From Dyella thiooxydans (GTDB lineage: Bacteria > Pseudomonadota > Gammaproteobacteria > Xanthomonadales > Rhodanobacteraceae), in NCBI RefSeq assembly GCF_001641285.1, contig NZ_CP014841.1:1302001-1366000 (forward strand): a DNA stretch of 64,000 bases, in the 5' to 3' direction. Shown in pieces: positions 39,322 through 47,682 of this stretch. The first letter of the stretch is position 1; every line of letters starts with the position of its first letter. The translations under genes were made by a program, and so were the position numbers. The notes beneath the pieces were generated by a model, which saw only the letters and a list, made by a program, of their open reading frames with translations, was not told where the DNA came from and did not search any database.

Positions 39322-40011
39322 GTGCACAAGCGCATTCTGATCGTTGAAGACGAAGCCTCGATCCGCGACATGGTCGCCTTTGCCCTGCGCAAGGCCGGCA
39401 TGGAGGCGACCCAGGCGGCCGACGCCCGTGCCGCGCAGCTGGCCATCGCCGAGCAGGTGCCCGACCTGATCCTGCTCGACTGGATGCTTCCCGGCACCAG
39501 CGGTCTCGAGTTGGCGAGGCGCCTGCGCAAGGAAGAGCTCAGCCGGGAGATCCCGATCATCATGCTCACCGCGCGGGGCGAGGAGATGGACCGCGTCAAC
39601 GGCCTGGAGGCCGGCGTCGATGATTACGTCATCAAGCCGTTCTCGACCCGCGAGCTGATCGCCCGCATCAAGGCGGTGCTGCGCCGCAGCCACGGCGACG
39701 ACGGCTCCGGCATCGTGGAGCTGGGCGCGCTGCGCATCGATGGCCCGGCCCATCGCGTGTTCGCCGGCGACGAGCCGGTGTCGATCGGGCCGACCGAATA
39801 CCGCCTGCTGTACTTCTTCATGACCCATCCGGAACGGGTGTACTCACGCGCCCAGCTTCTCGACCATGTGTGGGGCGGCAGCGTCTACGTGGAAGAGCGC
39901 ACGGTGGACGTGCACATCCGGCGCCTGCGCAAGACGCTTGAGCCGTTCAAGCTGGACGACATGGTGCAGACCGTGCGCGGCTCGGGCTATCGCTTCTCCG
40001 CCAGCGTGTGA
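39322..40011 (+). CDS. phoB: Phosphate regulon response regulator PhoB
   Basis: OmpR-class activator of 229 residues. The receiver has the acidic pocket (VEDE), phosphoacceptor Asp53 in LLDWMLPG, and Lys105 in DYVIKPF. The winged-helix domain runs from about 130 with [20 protein letters not shown] and [14 protein letters not shown]. The start is GTG at 39322 without a strong ribosome site. It is followed by phoR and ppk-ppx, which makes PhoB more likely than other OmpR-family members. Confidence 0.95.
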   Translation: MHKRILIVEDEASIRDMVAFALRKAGMEATQAADARAAQLAIAEQVPDLILLDWMLPGTSGLELARRLRKEELSREIPIIMLTARGEEMDRVNGLEAGVDDYVIKPFSTRELIARIKAVLRRSHGDDGSGIVELGALRIDGPAHRVFAGDEPVSIGPTEYRLLYFFMTHPERVYSRAQLLDHVWGGSVYVEERTVDVHIRRLRKTLEPFKLDDMVQTVRGSGYRFSASV

Positions 40012-40089
40012 TCGCCGCGGGCGCGGCTTGCGCAGCAACGAGGTTTTTCCGATCCTGCCGACTGCCCTCTCCCGCGGGATTCCATCGTC

Positions 40090-41358
40090 TTGAGCAACGT
40101 TCGACTCCCCGGAATGCCGGTCCTGGTTCTCTGGCTGGTCCTTGGCCTGCTTGGCGGCGGCCTGGCCGGTCACTTCGCCGGTGGCCACGCACCTGCGGGT
40201 GTGACCGTCGCAGCGCTGGCGGAAATCGTATTGCTGCTGTCTTCGATCCGTCATCTGCGTCGAGCGATGATCGCATCGCCCTCCTTCTCCCCGCCCACGC
40301 ATGACCGTTTCATGACACGTACCCGCCGTATCGCCTCCAGCCTGCGCGACCTGCGCAGCGCCGCCGGCAACCTTCCCGATGCCGTGGTGCTGCTGGACAA
40401 CGAGCAGCACGTGCGCTGGTTCAACCATGCGGCAGAGGACCTGCTGGGGCTGCGTCGACCGCAGGATCGCGGCTCCGACCTGCACGAACGGCTGCGCCAC
40501 TCCGACCTCGCCGGCTGGCTGGAGGACGGCGCGCGCGAGCCGCTCAACGACATTCCCGCACCGGGTCGACCGGACCGTCACCTCAACGTCACCCTGTTGC
40601 CGTTCGGCCGCCGCCAGCGCCTGCTGCTGGCCCGCGACATCAGCGACCTCACCCGGCTGGAGCAGATACGCCGCGACTTTGTCGCGAACGTCTCGCACGA
40701 GCTGCGCACGCCGCTGACGGTGATCCACGGCTATCTCGAACTGCTCGATCCGGAGGATGTGCCCGAGCTGGCCCCGGTGCTGGGCGAGATGCGCGCCCAG
40801 TCCAAGCGCATGGGCCAGATCGTCGAAGACCTGCTGACCCTGTCACGGCTGGAAACGCAGGAGCACGTCTCCGACGAACGCGTCGCCATGGCTCCGCTGC
40901 TTGCCACCCTGCGCAAGGAAGCGGAGGCACTGAGCCAGGGCCGCCATCGCGTGGTGCTCGAGTCCACCGCCGAGACCGACCTGCTCGGCTCGCCCAAGGA
41001 CCTGCACAGCGCCTTTTCCAACCTGGTCAGCAATGCGGTGCGATACACCCCGGCCGGCGGCACCATCACCATCCGCTGGCAGCGGCAGGGCGACGGCGCG
41101 GTGTACTCGGTGAGCGATACCGGCTTCGGCATTCCGGCCAACCACCTGTCACGCCTGACCGAACGCTTCTACCGGGTCTCGTCGAGCCGCTCGCGCGACA
41201 CCGGCGGCACCGGCCTGGGCCTGTCCATCGTCAAGCACGTGCTGAACCTGCATCAGGCCCGCCTGCAGATCGAAAGCACGCCCGGCCAGGGGTCGACGTT
41301 CTCCTGCCACTTCGGCCGCGAGCGGCTGCTCGGCCCGTCAGCCGGCGACGAGGGCTGA
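40090..41358 (+). CDS. phoR: Phosphate regulon sensor kinase PhoR
   Basis: Inner-membrane histidine kinase of 422 residues. Two N-terminal membrane helices (about 10-27 and 38-53) with almost no periplasmic loop are followed by a PAS domain (LPDAVVLLDNEQHVRWFN). The HisKA domain has His203 in NVSHELRTPLT, and the ATPase domain has SNAVRYTP, DTGFGIP and GGTGLGLSIVKH. The minimal periplasmic part is the PhoR hallmark, since sensing goes through Pst/PhoU. TTG start at 40090, 78 bases after phoB. Confidence 0.95.
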   Translation: MSNVRLPGMPVLVLWLVLGLLGGGLAGHFAGGHAPAGVTVAALAEIVLLLSSIRHLRRAMIASPSFSPPTHDRFMTRTRRIASSLRDLRSAAGNLPDAVVLLDNEQHVRWFNHAAEDLLGLRRPQDRGSDLHERLRHSDLAGWLEDGAREPLNDIPAPGRPDRHLNVTLLPFGRRQRLLLARDISDLTRLEQIRRDFVANVSHELRTPLTVIHGYLELLDPEDVPELAPVLGEMRAQSKRMGQIVEDLLTLSRLETQEHVSDERVAMAPLLATLRKEAEALSQGRHRVVLESTAETDLLGSPKDLHSAFSNLVSNAVRYTPAGGTITIRWQRQGDGAVYSVSDTGFGIPANHLSRLTERFYRVSSSRSRDTGGTGLGLSIVKHVLNLHQARLQIESTPGQGSTFSCHFGRERLLGPSAGDEG

Positions 41359-41383
41359 ACCGGCGCCGGTCGGGCCGATACCC

Positions 41384-41415
41384 CTGTCGTCACATGGGAT
41401 GTGCGCCGACGACAG
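41384..41415. promoter_or_regulatory. Inverted repeat upstream of ppk
   Basis: CTGTCGTC (41384-41391) and GACGACAG (41408-41415) form an 8-bp perfect inverted repeat 18 bases before the ppk ATG. One arm resembles a Pho half-site, but the 11-base direct-repeat phasing is missing. It may be an operator or an mRNA hairpin near the ribosome site. Confidence 0.4.
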
Positions 41416-41433
41416 TTGCGACAGAATGGCGTC

Positions 41434-43542
41434 ATGCGTCGTGCACCCTCGTCCCAAACTACCGAATCGGCCGAGCTCCGGGCTCCCGAGCTGTTCCTCA
41501 GCCGTGAACTGGCCGCACTGGAGTTCAACTTCCGTGTGCTGGCGATGGCGCGCGACCCGAACGTGCCCCTGCTCGAGCGCCTGCGCTACCTGAGCATCGT
41601 GGCCAACAACCTCGACGAGTTCTTCGAGGTTCGCGTGGCGATGCTCAAGCACCATCACCATTTTGGTTCGGCCTCGCCCGGCCCGGACGGCATCCCGTCC
41701 GGCGAGCTGCTGGCCCGCATCCGCGCCCGCGCCCTGGACCTCGTCGCCGAGCAATATGCCACCTGGCAGGAGGACCTCAGCCCCCGGCTGGAGGCCGAGG
41801 GCATCTGCATCCTGCCGCGCCAGCGCTGGAGCAAGCGCCAGCACCAGTGGCTGCGCGGCTACTTCGAGAAAGAGGTTCTGCCGGTCCTGTCGCCGCTGGG
41901 GCTGGACCCGGTCCACCCGTTCCCGCGCATCCTCAACAAGACGCTCAACCTCGCGGTGGTGCTGAAGGGCCGCGACGCGTTCGGCCACGAGGGGCACATG
42001 GCGCTGGTGCGGGCGCCACGTTCGCTGCCGCGGATCATCCGCGTCCCGGCCGAGGTCAGCGGTCCGGGCGAGCATTTCGTGTTCCTGGCCGAACTGCTGC
42101 ATGCCTTCGTCGACCTCGCCTTTCCAGGCTTCAAGGTGCTCGGCTCGCACCAGTTCCGGGTGACCCGGAATAGCGAGCTGATGGTCGAGGAGGCCGAGGT
42201 CGACAACCTGGCCCGGGCGCTGTCCGAAGAGCTGCTCGGCCGCGGCTATGCCCGGCCGGTGCGCCTGCAGATCGGCACCGACTGCCCCAAGTCGATCACC
42301 CGCATGCTGGTGGAGAACTTCGACCTGGAGGAGGCCGACGTCTACCGTTGCGACGGACCGGTCAACATCATCCGCGCGGGGCTGATCTACGACTGGGTCG
42401 ACCGGCCCGACCTGAAGTTCCCGCGCTTCACCCCGCGGGTCCCGGCCACCATCGAGGCCAGCCGCAACAAGTTCGACGTGATCGCCCAGCGCGACGTGCT
42501 GCTGCACCATCCCTACGAGAGCTTCTCGGCCGTGGTCGACCTGCTGCGCCAGGCCGCGCAGGACACGCAGGTGCTGGCGATCAAGCAGACGCTGTACCGC
42601 GCCGGCGAGGACACCCCGCTGGTCGACCTGCTGATCGAGGCGGCACGCAACGGCAAGGACGTCACCGTAGTCATCGAGCTGCGCGCGCGTTTCGACGAGG
42701 AGGCCAACATCCGCCTCGCCACGCGCCTGCAGGAAGCCGGCGTGCAGGTGGTCTACGGCGTGGTCGGGTTCAAGACCCACGCCAAGATGATGCTGATCGT
42801 GCGCCGCGAGGGCGACCGTCTTCGCCGCTACGCGCACCTGTCCACCGGAAACTACCACCAGGCCAACAGCCGCCTGTACACCGACATCGGCCTGATGACG
42901 GCGAACGAGGAAATCGGCGAGGACCTGCACAAGATCTTCCAGCAGCTCTCCGGGCTGGGACCGACCATCAGCCTCAAGCGCCTGCTGCACTCGCCATTCA
43001 CCCTCTACAAGAGTGTGGTGGCGAAGATCGAGCGCGAGACCGAAAACGCGTGTGCCGGAAAGCCCGCGCGGATCGTCGCCAAGCTCAACGCGCTGAACGA
43101 ATCGCACGTGATCGAGGCGCTCTACCGGGCTTCCCAGGCCGGCGTCGAGATCGACCTGGTGGTGCGCGGCGCCTGCACGCTGCGGCCGGGTCTGCCCGAC
43201 GTTTCCGAGCGGATCCGCGTGCGCTCCATCGTCGGCCGCTTCCTCGAGCACAGCCGGGTGTACTGGTTCGCCAACGACGGCCAGCCGGAGCTGTACTGCG
43301 CCAGCGCCGACTGGATGGAGCGCAACCTGATGCGGCGCATCGAGGTGGCCTTCCCGATCCTCGACCCCGTGCTGGCCCAGCGCGTGTTCGACGAGACGCT
43401 GGCCAATACGCTCGCCGACAACACGCAGGCCTGGCTGCTGGGCAGCAACGGTCGCTACACGCGCGCCACACCCGGCGAACAGCCGCCCTACAACGCCCAG
43501 CAGTCGCTGCTCGACAAGCTCAGCGGGCCGATCAGACCGTAA
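41434..43542 (+). CDS. ppk1: Polyphosphate kinase 1
   Basis: Reversibly makes polyphosphate from ATP at the membrane. The 702 residues open with the family N-terminus (ELFLSRELAALEFNFRVLAMA, NLDEFFEVRVAML) and contain the phospholipase-D-like core. KTHAKMMLIVRREGD carries the autophosphorylated His, and YAHLSTGNYHQAN and VRSIVGRFLEHSRVYWF follow. I start at ATG 41434; GTG at 41401 would add 11 residues and would overlap the inverted repeat. It sits in a phoB-phoR-ppk-ppx block. Confidence 0.96.
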   Translation: MRRAPSSQTTESAELRAPELFLSRELAALEFNFRVLAMARDPNVPLLERLRYLSIVANNLDEFFEVRVAMLKHHHHFGSASPGPDGIPSGELLARIRARALDLVAEQYATWQEDLSPRLEAEGICILPRQRWSKRQHQWLRGYFEKEVLPVLSPLGLDPVHPFPRILNKTLNLAVVLKGRDAFGHEGHMALVRAPRSLPRIIRVPAEVSGPGEHFVFLAELLHAFVDLAFPGFKVLGSHQFRVTRNSELMVEEAEVDNLARALSEELLGRGYARPVRLQIGTDCPKSITRMLVENFDLEEADVYRCDGPVNIIRAGLIYDWVDRPDLKFPRFTPRVPATIEASRNKFDVIAQRDVLLHHPYESFSAVVDLLRQAAQDTQVLAIKQTLYRAGEDTPLVDLLIEAARNGKDVTVVIELRARFDEEANIRLATRLQEAGVQVVYGVVGFKTHAKMMLIVRREGDRLRRYAHLSTGNYHQANSRLYTDIGLMTANEEIGEDLHKIFQQLSGLGPTISLKRLLHSPFTLYKSVVAKIERETENACAGKPARIVAKLNALNESHVIEALYRASQAGVEIDLVVRGACTLRPGLPDVSERIRVRSIVGRFLEHSRVYWFANDGQPELYCASADWMERNLMRRIEVAFPILDPVLAQRVFDETLANTLADNTQAWLLGSNGRYTRATPGEQPPYNAQQSLLDKLSGPIRP

Positions 43543-43597
43543 GGGATCCAAGCATGCCCCACACCGCCTCCGCACCGCGTCCGCCAAGCCGCCTGGA

Positions 43598-45124
43598 ATG
43601 CCTCGCATGACGCTGGGCGACAACGTGCCGATCCGCGACGGCGAACTGGTTGCCGCAGTGGACATGGGATCGAACAGTTTCCACATGGTCGTCGCGCGGG
43701 TCGAACACGGTGAGCCGCGCGTGATCGATCGCCTGCGCGACACCGTGCGCATGGCCGCGGGCCTGCGCAGCGACGGCACCCTCGATGCCGAGCACCGCGC
43801 GCGGGCCCTGAACTGCCTGGCCCGCTTCGGCCAGCGCCTGGCTGGCCTGCCCTCGCTGCACGTGCGCGCGGTGGCCACCAATACGGTGCGCCGCCTCGCC
43901 TCGCCACAGGCGTTTCTCACGGCCGCGGAAACCGCGCTGGGCCACCCGGTGGAAGTGGTCTCCGGCCGCGAGGAAGGTCGCCTGATCTTCCTTGGCGTGG
44001 CCCACGACCTGCCCGCCTCGCGCGAGCCCCGGCTGGTGATCGACGTCGGCGGTGGCAGCACCGAATTCATCATTGGCCGCGGTGTCGCGCCGCTGCATAC
44101 CGAGAGTGTCCAGGTCGGCTGTATCGCCTCCACGCTGCGCTTCTTCGCCGGCGGCAAGCTCAACCGCAAGCGCTGGCAGAAGGCCCGTGGCGAGATAGGC
44201 CTGCTGCTGCAGCAGTTCGAAGAGGACTACCGCGAGGCGGGCTGGCAGGAGGCATTCGGCTCGTCCGGTACCGCCAAGGCGATCGGCTCGGTGGTTCAGG
44301 CGATGAAGCTCTCGGACGACGGCATCACCCAGTCGTCGCTGGCCTCATTGCGCGACGCGCTGCTCGACCAGGGACAGATCGGCTCGCTCAAGCTCCCGGG
44401 ACTGGCCGACGACCGCGCGCCGGTGATCGCCGGCGGCGTGGTGATTTTCGAGGCGGCCTTCCAGGCGCTTGGCATCGAGCGCATGCGCGTGTGCGAAAGC
44501 TCGATGCGCGAGGGCCTGCTATGGGACATGCTCGGCCGCGCCGGCGGTAGCGATCCGCGCACAGCGAGCATCGATGCGCTGGCCACCCGCTACGGAGTGG
44601 ACCGGGCACAGGCGCGACGCGTGGAGTCGACCGCACTGGTGCTGTTCGACCAGATCGCGTCGCAGTGGAAGCTCGATGCCGAGGCGCGCGAGTGGCTATC
44701 CTGGACGGCCCGTGTGCACGAGATCGGCCTGGCGATCGCCCACAGCCAGCACCATCGCCACGGCGCCTACATCCTGCGCAACGCCGACCTCGCCGGCTTC
44801 TCCCGGCAGGAGCAACAACTGCTCGCGGCCATCGTCGAACTGCACCGGCGCAAGCCGGACAAGGCGCTGATCTCGGCCCTGCCCCAGCGCTATCGGCTGA
44901 TCGCCCGGCAGATCACGGCCCTGCTGCGGCTGGCGGTACTGTTCCGCCGGGCACGCCGCGCCGAATCTCTGCCGGCGCTGCGGCTGGCCGCCACCCGGCA
45001 ACGCCTGCGCCTGGCGCTGCCGGCCGCATGGCTGGAGCAGCATCCGCTCACCGAGGCCGACCTGGAGCAGGAGCGCTCCCCGATGTCCGATCTCGGTTTC
45101 ACCCTGGCCCTCAGCGCGATCTGA
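43598..45124 (+). CDS. ppx: Exopolyphosphatase Ppx/GppA
   Basis: Removes terminal phosphates from polyphosphate. The 508 residues show the ASKHA-type nucleotide fold (VAAVDMGSNSFHMVVAR, VIDVGGGSTEFI) and an HD-like C-terminal helical region (HEIGLAIAHSQHHRHGAYIL). This is the full-length Ppx architecture. GppA (pppGpp hydrolase) shares these features, but ppk directly upstream favours Ppx. ATG 43598 or 43607 both fit. Confidence 0.92.
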   Translation: MPRMTLGDNVPIRDGELVAAVDMGSNSFHMVVARVEHGEPRVIDRLRDTVRMAAGLRSDGTLDAEHRARALNCLARFGQRLAGLPSLHVRAVATNTVRRLASPQAFLTAAETALGHPVEVVSGREEGRLIFLGVAHDLPASREPRLVIDVGGGSTEFIIGRGVAPLHTESVQVGCIASTLRFFAGGKLNRKRWQKARGEIGLLLQQFEEDYREAGWQEAFGSSGTAKAIGSVVQAMKLSDDGITQSSLASLRDALLDQGQIGSLKLPGLADDRAPVIAGGVVIFEAAFQALGIERMRVCESSMREGLLWDMLGRAGGSDPRTASIDALATRYGVDRAQARRVESTALVLFDQIASQWKLDAEAREWLSWTARVHEIGLAIAHSQHHRHGAYILRNADLAGFSRQEQQLLAAIVELHRRKPDKALISALPQRYRLIARQITALLRLAVLFRRARRAESLPALRLAATRQRLRLALPAAWLEQHPLTEADLEQERSPMSDLGFTLALSAI

Positions 45125-45216
45125 CCGTGGCAGCGCACTGCGATTCAGCCACGGCCAGCCCCAGGCTGGCGCGGCCGCGTATCATTGGGCGATTCCAGGC
45201 ACGCGCGAGATCCACG

Positions 45217-45951
45217 TTGAAAGCTTTCCTGCTCTCCCTGCTGCTCATTGCTCCGTCCACCCTGCTGGCGCAGAAGGCACCCAAGGACGCCAGCACGGCA
45301 ACTCCACAGCCCACCGCGCAGGAGACGCCGCGGCCGGAAGTGGTGATGCATACCTCGCTCGGCGACATCACGCTGGAGCTCTACCCGGACAAGTCGCCCA
45401 AGAGCGTGGCGAACTTCCTCCAGTACGTCCGTGACGGTTTCTATGCGGGCACCGTCTTTCATCGCGTGATCCCGGGCTATCTGGTGCAGGGCGGCCTGTA
45501 CACCCGCGACCTGCAACCGCGCCGCACCCGGCCGGCGATCGCCAGCGAGGCAGACAACGGCCTGTCCAACGTGCGCGGCACCATTGCGGTCGCCCGCGGC
45601 GCCGACCCCAATTCCGGCACCTCGCAGTTCTTCTTCAACCTGGTCGACAACCGCCGCCTGGACTTCGTCGGCAGCCAGAGCGGGCTGACCTGGGGCTACG
45701 CCGTGTTCGGCAAGGTGATCAAGGGTATGGACGTGGTCGACAGGATCGCCTCCCTGCCTACCCGCGCGCAGGGGCCGTTCGCGGGTGACGTGCCCAACCC
45801 GCTGGTGGTGATCACCGGTGCGGATATCGTCGGCGAGGCCACCAAGAGCGAAGACACTCAGCCAGCGACCGCCGGCAGCGCAGCGCCCGCGGCCAAGGCC
45901 GCCACGAGCAAGCCGAAGAAAGGCGCCGCACCGACCAAACGGCACGGCTGA
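45217..45951 (+). CDS. Exported cyclophilin-type peptidyl-prolyl isomerase
   Basis: Periplasmic PPIase. The 244-residue precursor begins with a signal peptide (MKAFLLSLLLIAPSTLLAQ) from a TTG start at 45217; no ATG precedes it usefully. The cyclophilin domain shows YVRDGFYAGTVFHRVIPGYL, SNVRGTIAVARG and NSGTSQFFFNLVDN, and then an Ala/Lys-rich disordered tail ending PKKGAAPTKRHG. It lies five bases before lpxH, comparable to the ppiB-lpxH pairing of E. coli. Confidence 0.9.
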   Translation: MKAFLLSLLLIAPSTLLAQKAPKDASTATPQPTAQETPRPEVVMHTSLGDITLELYPDKSPKSVANFLQYVRDGFYAGTVFHRVIPGYLVQGGLYTRDLQPRRTRPAIASEADNGLSNVRGTIAVARGADPNSGTSQFFFNLVDNRRLDFVGSQSGLTWGYAVFGKVIKGMDVVDRIASLPTRAQGPFAGDVPNPLVVITGADIVGEATKSEDTQPATAGSAAPAAKAATSKPKKGAAPTKRHG

Positions 45952-45956
45952 TCGAC

Positions 45957-46685
45957 GTGCATACGCTGCTCATTTCCGATCTGCACCTGGACGTCGCGCG
46001 CCCCGGTATCACCGACCTGTTCGAGCGCTGGATGGCCAGCGACGAGGTGCGCTCGGCCGATGCCCTGTACGTCCTCGGCGATCTGGTCGAAGCCTGGATC
46101 GGGGATGACGACGACGCGGAGCTTCCCGCCCGAATCGCGGTGGCCACGCGCGCGGTTGCGGACGCCGGCGTACCGGTGCACTTCATGGCCGGGAACCGCG
46201 ACTTCCTGCTGGGTGAGTCCTTCGCCCGGCGCGCCGGACTGATCCTGCTCGAAGACGGCACCGTCCACGCCATCCAGGGCCAGCCCACCCTGCTGATGCA
46301 CGGTGACGTGCTCTGCACCGACGACGTCGCCTACCAGGCGGTCCGCCGGCAGGTACGCCAGCCGGCGTGGGCCGCACAGGTACTGGCCATGCCGCTGGAT
46401 GCCCGACGCGCGTTCGCCGCGAAAGCACGCGAGGACAGCCGCGCCCACACCGGCTCGACCATGGAGACCATCATGGATGTGAATGCAGGAGCGGTCGCGC
46501 AGGCGATGCGCAACGCCGGCGTCACCCGGCTCATCCACGGCCATACCCATCGCCCGGCGGTGCATCGTTTCGACCTCGACGGGCAGCCTGCCGAGCGCAT
46601 CGTGCTGGGCGACTGGTACGAGCAGGGCTCGGTACTCCGGGTCACTCCCGGCCACGTCGAACTGCGCGGCCTGCCGACGGACTGA
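45957..46685 (+). CDS. lpxH: UDP-2,3-diacylglucosamine hydrolase LpxH
   Basis: Peripheral membrane phosphoesterase releasing lipid X in lipid A synthesis. The 242 residues have all calcineurin-type metal motifs: LISDLHLD, GDLVEAWIGDDD, MAGNRDFLLG, LMHGDVLC and HGHTHRPAVH. Start is GTG at 45957, five bases after the cyclophilin stop, so likely co-transcribed. Length matches the E. coli enzyme. Confidence 0.95.
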   Translation: MHTLLISDLHLDVARPGITDLFERWMASDEVRSADALYVLGDLVEAWIGDDDDAELPARIAVATRAVADAGVPVHFMAGNRDFLLGESFARRAGLILLEDGTVHAIQGQPTLLMHGDVLCTDDVAYQAVRRQVRQPAWAAQVLAMPLDARRAFAAKAREDSRAHTGSTMETIMDVNAGAVAQAMRNAGVTRLIHGHTHRPAVHRFDLDGQPAERIVLGDWYEQGSVLRVTPGHVELRGLPTD

Positions 46686-47012
46686 TCCGACCGCGAACGC
46701 TGTCACCTGGCGCGCGGCATGGGAAGCACAGCACAACGCACCGCCCCTCTCTACTCCACCGCATACACGCAGCGCCCCGAAAGGGGTGTGCATGTCCAGT
46801 GCCTTGCGAGGGAGCGTTGACCCTGTCCATGGAGCCCACCCGTCCGCCCTGCGCATGGACGTCCGCTTTTCCGGCTGTCCGAATCCTGCTGCAGACGAAA
46901 ATGAGGGGCTTGCCAGAGCCGTCCACGGAATGGACATCGGAGCAGCCGATGACACTCGAGGTGAAACGGGGGCGACCGGTCGCCAGAAGGTCCGTCGCCC
47001 CACGGCCCCGGA
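46686..47012. other. Intergenic stretch, no gene recognised
   Basis: 327 bases between lpxH and the tRNA-Ser terminator. Several reading frames cross it, but none has a ribosome site, a recognisable domain or typical codon bias. Small complementary segments such as CCATGGAGCCC and GTCCACGGAATGGAC occur. I cannot assign a function. Confidence 0.4.
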
Positions 47013-47058
47013 CCAGATACGCAAAACGCCCCGCGAAGGGGGCGTTTTGCGTATCTGG
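47013..47058 (-). terminator. Terminator / 20-bp palindrome at the tRNA-Ser 3' end
   Basis: Perfect 20-bp inverted repeat (47013-47032 and 47039-47058) with a six-base loop. The inner AAAACGCCCC / GGGGCGTTTT half acts as a standard terminator for minus-strand transcription. The outer half extends into the tRNA, including its CCA. Confidence 0.8.
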
Positions 47059-47148
47059 CGGAGAGAGAGGGATTCGAACCCTCGATAAGGCTTTTGACCC
47101 TATACTCCCTTAGCAGGGGAGCCCCTTCGGCCTCTCGGGCATCTCTCC
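47056..47148 (-). tRNA. tRNA-Ser (GCT anticodon)
   Basis: The 93-base class II tRNA has acceptor stem GGAGAGA / TCTCTCC, a long variable arm, anticodon stem CTCCC/GGGAG around CTGCTAA (anticodon GCT, reading AGC/AGU), a TTCGAAT T loop and encoded CCA. It follows csrA as serV does in E. coli. Confidence 0.95.
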
Positions 47149-47178
47149 GTGTTTTGCCGCATTGCTGCGGAGCCGGCA

Positions 47179-47207
47179 AGGATACTGACCGGCGCGCTCG
47201 AGGTAAA
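47179..47207 (-). promoter_or_regulatory. Promoter of tRNA-Ser
   Basis: On the minus strand TTTACC (47207-47202), 17 bases, then TATCCT (47184-47179), about 30 bases before the tRNA 5' end and just after the csrA stop. Confidence 0.5.
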
Positions 47208-47217
47208 GCCTTCGCGA

Positions 47218-47424
47218 TTATTCCGCGGCGTCTTCCGGGTGCGCGGCACCACCGGACTCGTTCTCGCCCTTGATACGCTGGTAGATCTCTTCGCGGTGGA
47301 CCGCGACGTTCTTCGGGGCATTGATGCCGATGCGCACCTGATTGCCCTTGACGCCGAGAACGGTGACGGTCACCTCGTCACCGATCATCAGGGTTTCACC
47401 GACCCGGCGGGTCAGAATCAACAT
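47218..47424 (-). CDS. csrA: Carbon storage regulator CsrA/RsmA
   Basis: Global RNA-binding translational regulator. The 68 residues start [16 protein letters not shown] and carry [19 protein letters not shown], including the conserved RNA-contact Arg44-type residue in HREE. The mature family core is about 60 residues; the C-terminal [14 protein letters not shown] tail is variable. ATG at 47424 is preceded by GGAG within ATGGAGTA, so CsrA could bind its own ribosome site (inference). Confidence 0.97.
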   Translation of the reverse strand: MLILTRRVGETLMIGDEVTVTVLGVKGNQVRIGINAPKNVAVHREEIYQRIKGENESGGAAHPEDAAE

Positions 47425-47596
47425 GGCTTGCTACTCCATCATTTGGTGTGGTTACAGGCCTTCTGTCGGTGAGACCTCACCCCTGAGTCCACCAGCAGTT
47501 CGACGACAGTTTCCGTCGAAGGCCTTTCCGCCTTCCCCGGCATCCGCCAAGGCGAATTAACTGTCTTGGCAGGCGATATCACCGCAATTCGTGATA
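47425..47596 (-). promoter_or_regulatory. csrA leader with hairpins and GGA motifs
   Basis: On the csrA strand the 126 bases before the ATG contain six GGA triplets. A 7-bp hairpin (47499-47505 with 47514-47520) has a GGA at its loop edge. A second 6-bp hairpin lies at 47468-47481. Further up, TATCAC-N8-GTGATA (47577-47596) is an operator-like inverted repeat. Together they suggest a controlled csrA promoter and leader. Confidence 0.4.
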
Positions 47597-47682
47597 CCGA
47601 CAATCTATTGATACTAGCCGAGCCCAGACAGGGCGCGCAATCAGCGTCTAGTGGAACCGCCCCACCTTTCCCATGCCTTCCA

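Noticed and set aside
41338..44169. 943-residue open frame antisense to ppk and ppx
   Set aside because: Shadow of third-position GC bias; crosses gene boundaries and has no conserved motif.
46686..47012. Possible CsrA-titrating small RNA near csrA
   Set aside because: I counted about eight GGA triplets in 327 bases, close to what a sequence this GC-rich gives by chance, and no promoter-terminator pair frames them.
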